DNA of 64,000 nucleotides from Euryodendron excelsum (lineage: Eukaryota; Streptophyta; Magnoliopsida; Ericales; Pentaphylacaceae), in assembly GCA_033060915.1 (NCBI GenBank), contig CM065399.1, positions 16,258,001 through 16,322,000 on the forward strand, given 5' to 3'. The notes beneath the pieces were generated by a model. That model did no database searches. It had not been told where the DNA came from and was given only the letters and a program-made list of their open reading frames with translations. Positions 12,351-23,734 of the stretch are shown one piece after another. Within the stretch, counting starts at the first letter, position 1. Every line of letters starts with the position of its first letter. A program made the position numbers and the translations under genes.

Positions 12351-13197
12351 GGTAGCGTTTGGTGGGGCTTTTTAAAGTCCTTCCGACTACCCAAGTCCTT
12401 TTGAAAATGTTTTTTTGGTTTGGTGAAAATGAATGGAAGGTCTTCCACTAAAAGTCATGGACTCTTGAAGCCCATTTCAAATAAGCTGCCTTGGGTGGCT
12501 TCCGAAATGTCATCCAAAACTTCTCGGGATGTTGGTTGTTCAACTAAATAAAAATTTTTATTTTCCCATGCTTACCCTCAATATTTATAACAAACTGTCC
12601 ATAATAACCTATTATATCATGACATTAACAAACCCAACCTAAATTGTTATAAAAAAACAACGTTCAGACCTCTACAAACAACCCAACAAAGCAACGTCTT
12701 TTTTTTTTTTCACCTGTGTTATATATATATATATTTATGTATGTATAAAGATTTCACCTGTCTATCAATTAGGCATCAATTGGTCCATGCAAGAAGAGTA
12801 CAATTTTTTTTCATATATTACCTATATATATTCACCTATAGTTTTTGATAATTCTATACGAATAGATATACACAGTAAAGAGAATATAGAGAGAGCATTG
12901 TTATATCATAGAAACTTGTAAAATTCTGAAAAACACAATGGGTCTCATTTTTTTATTTGTAAATTTATGTTTTATTTGTTTATCCATATTACTAATTGGA
13001 AGATGTTTGGTACTTCTAAAATATTGGCACCAAACATACATTTGCATCATAAGTGCACTTCTCATCTTGAAGGACTTTTAAAGAAAATATTCACTAAATA
13101 TATGTATTCTCTTTAAAGTACTTCTTGTAAAGTCCTCCCTACAAAGTCCTTCTTTAGAAAGGACTTTCAGTTACAAGAAGTTGTACCAAACGAAGCC
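12351..13197. mobile_element. PIF/Harbinger (Tourist-like) MITE, 847 bp
   Basis: The left end GGTAGCGTTTGGTGGGGC and the reverse complement of the right end, GGCTTCGTTTGGTACAAC, form imperfect terminal inverted repeats with the core CGTTTGGT. A further inner 'aaagtcctt' block is present at both ends. The element is flanked on both sides by TAA (12348-12350 and 13198-13200), the usual 3-bp target duplication of PIF/Harbinger elements. It has no transposase frame, so it would depend on one supplied in trans. Class is assigned from TSD length and TIR style. Confidence 0.75.
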
Positions 13198-13780
13198 TAA
13201 ATATGATTGTGACGCAATAATCTAGTTGAATGAGGACCAAACTTTTGCTGGCTTGCAGAAATTTATAACCTTTAAGCCCGGTTAATTCTCAACAACGGAG
13301 AGAAATTTTGGAAAAAGAAAAAAAAAAAAAAAAAAAAGAGTCCTAATTTGGAGGTCTCTATATGTTCACTACTGATTAGACATAACCAACTGATGCTCGA
13401 TCAACTTCGGAGAATCTCAATTCTTAACAGAATTTGGAAAATTAAGCAATTATTGTAGTTATAATATTATGGCATGGCATTTCAAACTCGACGTGCATGG
13501 TGGTGTGCATTTATAATATAGCAATATAGGATGTTGCAAGTGAAAACTTCTCCTGATCCGTATGGAGTAGCAGTGGATGTACTATATATATATATATATA
13601 CATATAAGATGAATCAAATTATCAGGAGCAGCTAATTAAGAGAGAGCTAGCTAAGCTCAGCAAAAAAAACAAAAAAAGAGAGTTAGCTAGGAAGTTGGGG
13701 AAGGCAGGCACCATTTGGTTTTGACAAGTCTGTGTCATGATCGGAGGACCTCAAACTCAAAGGAATATATGCATAAAGAG
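13198..13780. other. Non-coding stretch with A and TA tracts
   Basis: Contains a poly(A) run near 13315-13338 and a TA tract near 13583-13600. No gene or defined repeat was recognised. Confidence 0.4.
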
Positions 13781-13781
13781 A

Positions 13782-13810
13782 GGGGGAGGGGGAGGGGGAG
13801 GGGGAGGGGG
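13782..13810 (+). repeat. GGGGGA hexamer array, predicted G-quadruplex
   Basis: Five consecutive runs of five G separated by single A bases. It meets the strictest G-quadruplex pattern (four or more runs of at least three G, loops of one base). The array lies 2.2 kb upstream of the FPF1-like start codon. The 84-codon frame read through it on the minus strand (Pro-Ser repeats) is a by-product of the array. Confidence 0.85.
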
Positions 13811-15480
13811 AGACATCATGGATTAACAAAGACCGACCGTTCCGCGTGAAGCTTGGAGTTTGATATATGGGGCGAAAGCCACGCAACCAGGCAAGGCATG
13901 GCATGCCAGCAAAATTTTTATTGCTTTTCACTGACAAACTGTGTTGTCATTGTCCTCATCGCTGCAATGTACAACTACTTTGGGGGCTGAAAATGTTGAG
14001 AGGACCACCCTACCACTACCTTTTGACTACTTGAATTGTGCCTCCAAAAGATTTTGCAGTCTCTCTTTTATCCCATTGCCATTTCCTTGTTTTCAGATCC
14101 GTTATTTCCTGCTAGCTTGCTATTGTTCGTTACGTTTCTCACACTTTGTCGTAGTGTGACAAACCCTAATCTTTGAAAAAAATTGAATTGTTTTGGTGAT
14201 AAACAGCTTCCACAAAATGTCACCCATAGTTACCTAAATGTGGTCATATTTTGCCCTAATTGTTATTACATTAAACAGTTATTGTCGTGTTAGTTCAAAT
14301 GGTGAATACTTTTATGGTACTGGTATCTTGAAGGTACCCTAGTCCTTTTCCTAATTAACATGAGTCCTAAAATTTACCTATATCATGACATGTAAAAGAC
14401 TTCAAAGTTAGTGTAGAGTCTATTTGGTGAAGGAGTTTAATTTTGATGCACTGTTATTGTAGTGTCTTTTTACACATGCAAGACTCCAAATTGCAACTTC
14501 TCATTACTTTTCTTATTCGGTTGAATTCTTTTTATTTATATTACATAATACATATTTTTTTAAAAATATTAACAAGGAAAGTTGAAATATCTTTTTCTTT
14601 TTCAAACTCTTAATAATTAGAAAACCACGCCAATAAAGGAAGTTGAAAAAATATTTTCTTTTCCAACCTCTTAATAATTAGGACACCACATCAATAAAGG
14701 AAGTTGAAAAATTATTTTCTTTTCCGAACGCTTCTTTCTCTCTCTGTTCAATTATGGTGACCGATCATCAAACAGCTCTCCAAACATGATTTCTGAAATC
14801 TAAAATCTAAGATCTTACCTTAGAGGAGATTGTCTTGTATCGGTAGTGAACCCAGTCACAATAGAGGGAGAAGAGAGAAAGACAAAAAATTTCATTTGCT
14901 AGCTAGAACCCTATATAGAGCGAGACGTGAGGGGAAGCTGGACAACAATTGTTTGAAGAGCTCTCTGATAGTGTTCGTCAAAATTCAACAGAAAAAAGAG
15001 AATTGGAAAGGAATCATATTTTTCACTTATTGATATAGTTTTCAAAAATAATAATTACTTAATATAAATAAAAATAGTTTAAGTAAAATAAAGAAAGCAA
15101 CGAGAAGTCACAATTTAGTACCCTGATTGTGTAAAATAATTTTACATTGACAATGTATCAAAATTAAACCTTTGGTGAAATAGTCATTTTAAATGAGGTG
15201 GCTTATTGTGATAGATTTTATTATTTCAAACCAAAATTCCACTATGTTTAATTCATAATTTTAAAAATATCTTTGTCACTTTGTAGAATGATTACAAAAC
15301 TTCCTTTTGTTTTGTCTAAAGTTTTCATATCTACATTTTACTAGACAATCAAAAATTAAAAAATCCATCAATCAATATATATATTTAAATCCCAACTTTG
15401 GCAACAAATATATATATCTACATGCATGCATGCCAACTGACTCGGAGTGAAAACGAAATATCTCCAAGTCCATCCATTGG
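13811..15480. other. Upstream intergenic DNA of the FPF1-like gene
   Basis: No coding frame of note. It holds a roughly 62-bp tandem repeat (listed separately). The remainder is AT-rich and unremarkable. Confidence 0.4.
14576..14730. repeat. Tandem repeat of about 62 bp, 2.5 units
   Basis: Units start at 14576, 14638 and 14699 with ggaa(a)gttgaaa. Each contains 'tcttaataattag' and ends 'caataaa', the third copy being partial. Confidence 0.85.
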
Positions 15481-15483
15481 CTT

Positions 15484-15500
15484 CACGTGGACAGCACGTG
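15484..15500 (+). promoter_or_regulatory. Paired G-boxes upstream of FPF1-like
   Basis: Two palindromic CACGTG hexamers lie at 15484-15489 and 15495-15500, separated by 5 bp and about 530 bp before the start codon. CACGTG is bound by plant bHLH (for example PIF) and bZIP factors, which would fit light or hormone control. Binding here is inference. Confidence 0.5.
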
Positions 15501-15940
15501 AGGAAAGTGGCCGGGGACAACATGTTTTGTCGATTGAGTTTGGAAAGCAAAATTTGTGAAGTCCGTTGTGAACAGTGTCCCCAAAGTTCCCCGGCAGAAA
15601 GAAAAGCCTATACAATTTTTAATAAAGATTTTACTTATGACCCAACCAAGTAACCCCACGCCACCCACCGGGCCACCCACAGAACCAGGAGACGGGTGCG
15701 TACGTGTGTGTGCGCCTGAAATGACACCCCTGGCCCTAAGCCTAAGGGCCGCATCATCCCTTCCCCTGTGAGGCCCTCATATATTTTAAACAAATGGGAC
15801 CCACAATATCTAGATTCTATACCAAAAGGCAAACATACCTATAATCACCCTAGCTCCTTTACTCGGCCACTCCCAAAGAGTATTTTGCTCTTGTTTTATC
15901 TGACCCATGAGTCCATGACAGAGACACTCACACGGAATGC

Positions 15941-15948
15941 ATATATAT
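15941..15948 (+). promoter_or_regulatory. TATA box of the FPF1-like gene
   Basis: The sequence ATATATAT inside 'gcatatatatacc' lies about 80 bp before the ATG, giving a 5' leader of roughly 50 bp. It is the best TATA candidate in a C-rich proximal promoter; nearby 'caatatct' resembles a short evening element but is too weak to call. Confidence 0.55.
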
Positions 15949-16024
15949 ACCCTCCCAGGCTGCCCCTTCTATCTGTCACCAACCAAATTCCCCATTCCTT
16001 TCCATCTTAATTTCAAAGAATTAA

Positions 16025-16369
16025 ATGGTGTGGGTGTTCAAGAACGGCGTGTATCGCCTAGTTGAGAATCCAAGCGCAGCAGCGGCGGAGCAAAATGAGG
16101 GAAGGCACGGCAGCGGCAGCAGCAAGAGAAAAGTGTTAGTACACTTACCGACGGGGGAGGTGGTCTCGTCATACACCTCGCTTGAGCAAATCCTAACCGG
16201 CTTAGGATGGGAAAGGTACTATGGGGGTGACCCTGACCTCTTCCAATTCCACAAGCGATCATCCATTGATCTAATCTCTCTTCCAAGGGACTTTTCCAAG
16301 TTCAATTCCATTTACATGTATGACATCGTTATCAAAAATCCCAACGTCTTCCACGTCCGAGACATATGA
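16025..16369 (+). CDS. Flowering-promoting factor 1-like protein
   Basis: Intronless 114-residue gene of the FPF1/FLP family, small plant proteins that influence flowering time, gibberellin responses and elongation growth; their molecular mechanism is not settled. Family hallmarks appear in order: [16 protein letters not shown] at the N-terminus (1-16), a low-complexity Ala/Gly/Ser linker (17-38), [15 protein letters not shown] (40-54), [19 protein letters not shown] (64-82), [16 protein letters not shown] (84-99) and the C-terminal [10 protein letters not shown]. Length matches the family, and the first ATG gives the conserved start. No signal peptide or membrane segment is seen. A TATA box and two G-boxes lie upstream. 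The start without a Ser-Gly insertion resembles FPF1-like paralogues rather than FPF1 itself, so no exact symbol is given. Confidence 0.96.
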   Translation: MVWVFKNGVYRLVENPSAAAAEQNEGRHGSGSSKRKVLVHLPTGEVVSSYTSLEQILTGLGWERYYGGDPDLFQFHKRSSIDLISLPRDFSKFNSIYMYDIVIKNPNVFHVRDI

Positions 16370-16610
16370 AAACCCCACGGCCCCGTTCCCCTCAATCATT
16401 ATATATATACATGAAGTAGTACTAGTGCTGCTTTAGCTTACTAGCTAGCTAATTGCATGCATTCCCATAACTTCCTCTCCCTCCCTCCCTCTTTCTTTGT
16501 AACATTATGTATGTATTGGTTTGCTTCCGACTTGTGTGTTTCTATCCCTTCCACTAGTGCACTGCCTAGACCTCCTTTTCTTGTACTATAAATAATAAAT
16601 AGTGTGCCTG
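16370..16610 (+). terminator. 3' UTR and probable poly(A) signal of FPF1-like
   Basis: Downstream of the TGA the sequence is pyrimidine-rich, then shows 'tataaataataaatagtg' at about 16586-16603 with AATAAT/AATAAA-like near-upstream elements, followed by T/G-rich sequence. A 3' end soon after 16603 is plausible. Confidence 0.4.
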
Positions 16611-19600
16611 TTTGTGTGTCTTTCTGTGTAACCTGTCTATATTAATCGTAATCCTTTATAAGTTCATCGGATGGCTTTCTTCCAAGAAATGATGGCATGA
16701 AACTTTGTACTACTTCCTTTTTTGATGTCAGTCACAAATGCTAATGATAATATAGTTCCTCTATATACATACAGTACTAATGTCATGCATGCAGAACATG
16801 TATAAACAAAAATACAACTGTCACAACCTTATGATGAAGATTGTATATATATGTCTATATATGACTACATAAATATATATATCATGATGTGGCACGAAAG
16901 TCGTCAGCTTTTGAAACTGGTCATAAATTTGGCTTTTGTTATCTCAATATTGTCAACATTATTATATACATCATAGTATTTGGATGTGTAGTCTTCTACG
17001 TAGTCTCCTAAACCTGAGAGGTTGTAATAGTTGATCAAAAAAATTAAAAATAAAAAAAAAAAAATTTGTTAACTAGTTCAGGTGATCACTAACTTTAGAT
17101 CAACCCCCCTTTTTATTTAGTGATCACTCTGAGGCTACTTGCAATCTGAGCAGATGCACGCGGGAAACGTCAATGGTGATGATCTTTGGGAGAAGCAAAG
17201 TGTATAATAATAATAATAATATGGGCAATGCTATATAATATAAATAAAAAATTCATACAGAATTTCAAAGTGACATTTAATCATAAAACTGCCATTGCAC
17301 ATCATCATTCTATTACAAGATTCTGTACAAAAATTATGTAAGAATAACATTTTTTTAATTAAATAAGTGCCCATCGACAGAAATAATTGGCTACTTTTTC
17401 TCACTTAAACAAATATCAAAGTTGTGAGGTTCCCATTGTCACCAATAAATTTAATGATAGATGACATTCCTCTATCACTAATGATTTTAACGAAAGAAGA
17501 CATTATTCCTCTATTCTTAAGCCGGTAGTGGTGGACAAACAAAATTTATATATAAAAATTTTAAATATATTAACGATGCGATTAATTTAGATTCATTCAT
17601 TCAAAAACAGAAAGCACATTAGAGTATTCGTTATTTTGTAAAAATCTTCATCACAGTAACTTATAACTACAAAAATGCTACTGTTACGTTATGTTTAGTA
17701 CAAAAATTGTTCTTATGTTTGGTAATTTTCTTCTAAAGCTTGAGCCCACTTCCAGAACAGAGCAGACCAGACCAAACGTTTCCTTTTATGGTGCTATCAT
17801 CTCATGGACAGTGATCCATGATAATAAACTGCACACTACTCAAATGCTTGGGGCTGCCATTGCTCACAGTAATCATCCTTAATTTGGATTTTGGACCATC
17901 CATTTATGTGAAAGGCAATTTAAGTGGGGTTTATCGTCTGTTTGAAGACTTATGTACCATCTTCATCGGCCTCACTAGTGCGCTAGTTGACTACTTGAAT
18001 TGCCGGATTAACGTTGACCATTTGATACTCATACGGTAGCATTAGTTCTTCTGATCATCTGATCATATATGCATCCATCCCTTTCAATCTCCCCTCATCT
18101 CGTGCGTGCATACGGTGAAGCAGTGTACCACCTGATTACTGCCTCGTATGGAGCGTGTAGTATGGAGCGAGAGAGAGACAGAGAGAGAGAGAGATGGGAG
18201 AGGAAGAGGGTGAGATGGAATCATAATCCAAATCATGAAAGACTAGACACCCTTTTGGGTGGGAAACGATTCTATGAGGTCCCCCCAGGAGGAGGACACA
18301 ACAGAAGGGAGAGGTAACAGTGGGGGATGGGCCTTCACGTGAAGTGGATCATGCAAATCCCACGTGTCATCATTGGCTGCTTGATTCGGGACTTCAACCT
18401 TTTTTCTTGGCTTAGAGCCCCGTGCACGTGGCACATCATTCCTGTGACGAATCGGGAAAGCGGATGTTAAAAGATTGTGACCACAACCCACAAAAAGCAA
18501 CTACAGCCTAGAAAAAAACAGATTTCCAGTGGAAATAAATAAATAAAAAGTCACAAGAAAAAATGACACTGCCCCAAAGTTTGTAACACGTCACTCAACG
18601 GTCATGGCGGCGCAACATACAAAGAGGTAGCTTTGTTAAATATGAATTTTAAAAATGAATAATAGTAATAGAAGCTTTGTTAAAGATGATATGAGAAAAA
18701 AAAAATTTTACATTTATTGTCTCAAACATTGACCCATTAATCCAATGAAAAGGAAAAAGAAAAATCTTACCAATTTTAGAAGAAAGTCAATGAAATCCCC
18801 TACTCTTTAAAGAACGGATTTAGAGAGGCTAGTGTCCCACTTATGTTTAAAACCCCATCAATTCAATAAATAATAATAAAAAAAAGATCTCACTAGTTTT
18901 TAAAAAAAAAATCAATGAAATTTCACACTATTCAAGGACGGATTTAATAGTAACGGCACGTAGCGAAAGTGTCCCATTTAAATTATAAATACTAATTTTT
19001 CACTATTTATTATTATTTTTTTCAATACTGCTTAATATTGTCCACCCGACCCATGATATGCATGCATAAAACAAATCTAATGCATCGTATTATAACAAAA
19101 TAATATTTGTTTCTATATGGTACGGTACACTAACGTTGCAAAATGTAATCAGTTTCATATAAAATATGTATCTTAGGTCGCTAAAAGTTTAGATATGGAT
19201 AAACATTTTGATTAAGTGTGCAAGAGAAATAATTTAATATGATATAAGAATTGAAAATGAATAGAGCATTATTGAATAATGACAGCATGCATTGATATAC
19301 TATTTATAATATACAATGAAATTTTCAACCTAAGTAAATTCTTAAAAAGACCAACAACTCTTCATTTCGTAGTTGTTAAAATGAGAAGCGAAAACGGAAA
19401 ACGTTAAGAGAAGCATAAATAAAAAGTGTATCCAAAAAATGTAAGGGGATATGAGAGCGGGAAACTATTGGGAAACTTATAGAAATCTTATTAGGAAGTT
19501 TTCTCGAAATTCAAAGGAGAACTTTAAGAAATTTAGTAGACTCCTTTAGAAAACTTAATAGAGACTTTTGAAAAACTTAGTAGAAACCTATATGAATAAT

Positions 19601-20251
19601 TTCATAGATACTTAGTTACAACTTAAGGAAAGAATGTATAAAATTAATATTTAAAGTTTTCTAAGTATTTCCTCTTAAGTTTTTCAAGCGTTTCATTAAG
19701 TATCCCAAAGTTTTCTAAATGTTATACAAGAGTTTCTGAAATGTTTCCCAAGAGTTTTTGAAATTTTTCTCCAAAATTTTGAAACAAATTTCGTATCAGT
19801 ACAGGAAGTGCGTTTTCAGAAAGATGCGCTTCCCCCTCCCAAATGAGTTTCTCAGTAACTATGCTTCATCTCATGCAAAAATACTCATTTGCTCAGGAAA
19901 TTAGTATAGTAGAAAGATTTTGTCAAAAATAAAATTCATAAAAAAAATTTGATTGCATAATGAGAAATTAATAAATGAACGAGCATTTGGTAAGATACGT
20001 TGAAAATGACATAATTGATAGTATGAGACTAAGGTTATTATGTAACAATTTTAAAATATAAAATACAAAAGTAAAATCACATATTAGAGTATTTTTATAA
20101 AAGTAATTGCATCAATGAATTAAATATTTTCTTTTATTTATGATTTGAAAATCAACATTAAAATTTTTTCATGAACCCATCAACAAAAATTTCTAAAGCC
20201 ACCACGGCAAATGGTAGCAGAGTCCAGACGTCATGCGTTCGATTTTGATTG
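16611..20251. other. Intergenic DNA downstream of FPF1-like
   Basis: No gene recognised. Short frames at 17691-18500 have no domain, and one is a GA-repeat artefact (ERERER) at about 18165-18195. The stretch 18330-18435 is GC-richer and holds three G-boxes (listed). Around 19440-19800 there are many diverged copies of 'aagttttctaa/aaaacttagta' on both strands, without clear borders. Confidence 0.4.
18336..18430. promoter_or_regulatory. Cluster of three palindromic G-boxes
   Basis: CACGTG occurs at 18336-18341, 18361-18366 and 18425-18430, three within 95 bp of moderately GC-rich sequence in an otherwise AT-rich region. This looks like a bHLH/bZIP-bound element, perhaps a promoter or enhancer, but no gene starts nearby on either strand. 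Function is inferred only from motif density. Confidence 0.4.
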
Positions 20252-20305
20252 GTAACACCTGAACTATTATAATACGTGTAACACCTGAACTATTATAATA
20301 CGTGT
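20252..20305. repeat. Exact 26-bp tandem duplication
   Basis: The unit beginning gtaacacctgaactattat occurs twice in direct succession, at 20252 and 20278, without mismatch. It points to a recent slippage or repair event. Confidence 0.9.
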
Positions 20306-20560
20306 AATTTGCTTGTATTCAAGTTTTACCTACAGAAGTGGTTGCTGGGAACATTGTCTTTGAGCAGTTACTCATGAGCAAAGAATAGAAAAAAGCAGTT
20401 TTAGTGTTTTATGTTTAATTCAATCTATGTATTTATTTATTGGTAAAGAGTAAAACAAATCCAGGACATTGGGACTGTTTCAGATTAGCTTATTTACCAA
20501 TGTTGTTAAGTATTACTTTAGCTTTTAATTGCGGTCTTCCTGGATGGACCCAATCGTCTT

Positions 20561-21040
20561 TGTCGCGCCCCAGTTTTTAGGTGTCCAAGGTCCTTTCGGC
20601 TTGGAGACAAAAAGCGCGGAACTCTGTCACTAGAACTCGTCCTCCTAGAAAGACAAGTGCGACTAAGTTTGAAAATTAGTTTGACTAAGAGCTTTTCAAA
20701 CAAAATAAGATCGCCACCTAACTTGATTAAGATGAGTTAGGACACCTAAAACTAAGTGTTAATCCAAAAACTAAACTTAGGATTTTTGAAAAAGCTTTTG
20801 AAAACTCCCTCAAGAGATGGTTTTTAAGAAAATAGGTTGTTTGGTAACCTTAGAAAGATCTAAGCTCTTTTGGAAAATAACTTCATTTTAGTAATTTGAA
20901 AACAGAAATCTATGGTTCGGGGGTTGGTTATGTGTAAGGAAGATATCCTAAGATCATCAACCTACCCTGCCCTTTCGGTACCTACATGTCTAATCACCCT
21001 TTTGTTAACTCACTAGAATAACCGATTATCATTATCCACT
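20561..21040 (+). mobile_element. Ty3/gypsy-type LTR, 5' part, interrupted by the CACTA element
   Basis: It opens TGTCGCGCCCCAGTTTTT and holds 'gatcgccacctaa' 150 bp on, a combination common at the start of long plant gypsy LTRs. The sequence is broken at 21040 by the CACTA insertion and resumes at 37117 after the ACT target duplication ('atccactcac' becomes 'actt...atccacttt' on the other side). Together with 37117-40930 it forms about 4.3 kb of LTR-like sequence without coding capacity, of the same family as 1-1796. Confidence 0.6.
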
Positions 21041-21065
21041 CACTACTACAAAAAGGGATTTTACC
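21041..21065 (+). repeat. Left terminal inverted repeat of the CACTA element
   Basis: Starts CACTACTACAAAAAGGGATT and continues TTACC. It matches the right terminus over 25 bases apart from one A in the A-run and one substitution (A for T after GGG). The preceding ACT is the target duplication. Confidence 0.95.
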
Positions 21066-21260
21066 AGTGCCATTTTCCCGGCGTTTCGGTAAAACGCTGC
21101 CTTATGATAAAAAATACCGGCGCTTTTTTAAACCGTCGTCAAAATATGTTAATGAAATGCCCAACATAAGTCCGGCTAGAAGAACGGCAAGTGGGATGGT
21201 GTCGTTTGGGCAGTTACATAAACCGGCGCTTAGTGAAATGCCGTGTCAAAGTTTAAAAAA
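21062..21260. repeat. Left subterminal repeats of the CACTA element
   Basis: Carries short repeats related to 'ccggcgctt' and 'aaacgctgcc' in both orientations (near 21079, 21097, 21118 and 21222). In En/Spm such arrays bind TNPA. That role is inferred from the family. Confidence 0.7.
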
Positions 21261-21289
21261 AAAAACACAAAAATCAAAACAACGTAGTT

Positions 21290-21555
21290 TTGATTTTGGG
21301 GGGAAATCTTTTTGCCAAAACCCTGCTCAAGCGCCTCCTATGCAATCTTTACAGAAATCTCCCGCCCATGCCTCTATCTCCCTATCTCTATCGATCTCTC
21401 AATCTTAGCAAGGATAACCAGCCTCCATTGCTCAGTGAAATCACTGCGTAGAGGATTCAATGCTGAATGTCAAACGATTCGAGGTGTGAAATTGCTGGTG
21501 CTTTCGTTGCGTGAAATCGAGGTGTGAAATCGCTGGGTGAAATCGCTGCATTCGG
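21290..21555 (+). promoter_or_regulatory. Probable 5' untranslated exon of the CACTA transposase gene
   Basis: A GC-richer stretch just inside the left subterminal repeats ends at a good donor (cattcg|gtatgt, 21555/21556). The CDS begins only at 23735, after an acceptor at 23711-23712 (ttcttcag). A leader intron of about 2.2 kb would therefore be removed. Near its end lies a short repeat of 'gtgaaatcg(c/a)'. No coding capacity is evident. Confidence 0.4.
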
Positions 21556-23712
21556 TATGTTTTTCTCCTCCTCCTCCTCTTTATTTGACTATCATCATTA
21601 TTGTATGACCTAAACTCTGAAATCTTCCCCAATCTTCTCCCTCTGTTTTTTCGTTCTCCATCTTAGGCTCTAATTGACATGTGAAACACTTGAGATGTTT
21701 GAGTTAGATAAAGTTGGGGTTTATATTCATACATACATACATACATATGTATTGGAAGGTTGTCATTGAAGTTTGTCTATGGGACTGTTGGGCATTTCCG
21801 TATGTTTGTCTATAGGACTTGGAAAAAAAAAAAAGTTGTCTTTAATTGGTGGATTTATCACTTCCGAAAAATGGTTTGTTTATAGGTTTGTCTATAGCCT
21901 TAATTTGCTCTTGGAATCAGGATTAATCACTTCCCAAGTGGGTTTTATTTTATTTTATTTTCTTTTTAAAGTTCTTGATGACACAGAGTGAATTAATTTT
22001 TATTTTAAATAACTCTCCCAACTGGATGAAAGTTGTATTTTATCTCAAATGTTTTGTATAGTTACCGAGATTTCGATGAGTTACTAAAATATGCAAATAT
22101 ATATTTCGAATTTATCTGTTTGAATCTTGATACAAATAAAGAGATAAAACCAAAAGACTTTCATAAAAGGTACGACAATTTTGCTAGTTCATTTGTTATC
22201 TATTCAGCAGATTGATTTTAGTTCTCAAATTTTTGTACTATTGAGTTTTGTTTCAACATCAAAGAATTGCATTCATGCTTGCATTTAAGCGTAGACCCAT
22301 TGAAGAATCTCAATACAACACACGTTTCCTCAGCCATCGTGTCACATATTCGTTGTTGGTATGTGTTTGGTCTATTAAGATCAAATGCACGTTAACAATT
22401 TCTTTGTCTACCTTGTGATAAGTGATGGTTGTTTGAAAATGATTCTTGAATTGTTCAGTATGCATAGTTTGATAATGCATATGCCACATTGTATTTGACA
22501 GCTCATTAATTGTTCCATGGTAGAGAAATTTCGATGGCTCTCCCTTCTTGTTCCCTAGGTACATACATGATGGATGTATGACATTATGGTACTAGGGATA
22601 ACCCGTGCCGTACATCATTTGAGAGTGGATTCCATTTGTACACAGATAATAAATTCTAGATTATAAATGTTATTAGAGTTGATTTAAGAAAAAAAAAGAC
22701 TTAGGTAAACCTCACATGTAGAAAGAGAAAAGAGAAAATTACCACCAAGCAAACAGCTGGCTGCTTGCTGCCACTGCTGCCTAAAAAACCATGCTGTTGC
22801 TAGCTGCCTTTTTTGCTACCTTGGCTGCTGCTGGCTATTTGCTACTACAAAAAGGCTTTTTACTGTCGTTGGCTCCTTGGTGTTTTATAAAAAACGTAGC
22901 TACAACTATATAACAAGAGATTTCATGGGCTAAGTTAGCTGGCACCTTAGACTTGAGAACCATTTGATTCTTTTTAGATTATGTTAGTGGGAATTTTATG
23001 AAACATGGTGCAATGGTTAGAATTGGGGCCATCATCTATCACTGATTCCAATATAGAAAGTATATTTATTTTTGAAATATAATAGTCCTTCAAAACTACC
23101 CAACAAAAAAAAAAAAAAACAATTACTTGATTTGGGCAAGGTTTCATTTCTTTTGTTGTTGTTGCTCCTGCTATTACTGCTTTTTCGTCTTCCCTTTTCT
23201 TTTTTTTTCTTTTTCTTTTTTTAAGAATGTTATAAAGCTTCCTAGGATGTAAATTTTTATTTTATTGTCTGTTAGTTTTTGCTTTAGGACTTTTTTTTGT
23301 TTGGATGCAATTTTTATTTCATGAAAGAACAATTATGAGAATATGGATGCCCTTCCACCTTCTACATGGACATTTCATGCTTCATTTCATGCTTCATTCC
23401 ACTTGGAGATGCAATTATGACTTTTTACTCTTCTTTTTTTCCGTTTGTTTATTTTTATGCCAGTATCCCTTATAAATGATTATTGCTGCTTGTTTGATGT
23501 ATATATTTGTTCTTCTGATATTTTTTGTGTGCATATTAACCTGGATTTGGGATTAAAATTTGTATGTTTGGGCTATTGAGCTACATTTCTTTTACAAAAA
23601 TTGCATTCATCATGTAGTGTGGCATTATATTACCATGTGCATGCATTAGAATTTCATATGTTTGGGATGTCATGTAACATGGATTTAGATTAGTTATTTT
23701 TGTATTCTTCAG
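21556..23712. other. CACTA leader region, mostly non-coding
   Basis: Probably the leader intron of the transposase gene. A minus-strand frame of 84 codons at 22310-22564 and a 60-codon plus-strand frame at 22033 look somewhat protein-like but match nothing I recognise; captured host fragments are possible, since CACTA elements often carry them. A second, diverged copy of the element terminus lies at 22843. Confidence 0.4.
22843..22910 (+). repeat. Internal, diverged copy of the CACTA terminus
   Basis: The sequence 'ctactacaaaaaggctttt', followed by 'actgtcgttggc' and 'ggtgttttataaaaaacg', lines up with the element's own left end ('actactacaaaaagggattt', 'ccattttcccggcgttt', 'cggtaaaacg'). 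It lacks the leading CA and has diverged, so it is likely an older nested end or an internal duplication. Confidence 0.55.
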
Positions 23713-23734
23713 AGTTGGGTTGAGGGACCCTATC

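Noticed and set aside
13683..13937. 84-codon minus-strand frame with Ser-Pro repeats
   Set aside because: The repeats come directly from the GGGGGA array; there is no conserved sequence on either side.
16038..16286. 82-codon frame antisense to FPF1-like
   Set aside because: Shadow of the real coding sequence, without its own start context or domain.
18069..18317. 82-codon frame with Arg-Glu repeats
   Set aside because: Produced by a GA tract; no domain and no conserved start.
22310..22564. 84-codon minus-strand frame in the CACTA leader
   Set aside because: Somewhat protein-like but unrecognised, and opposite to the transposase gene; kept only as a possible captured fragment.
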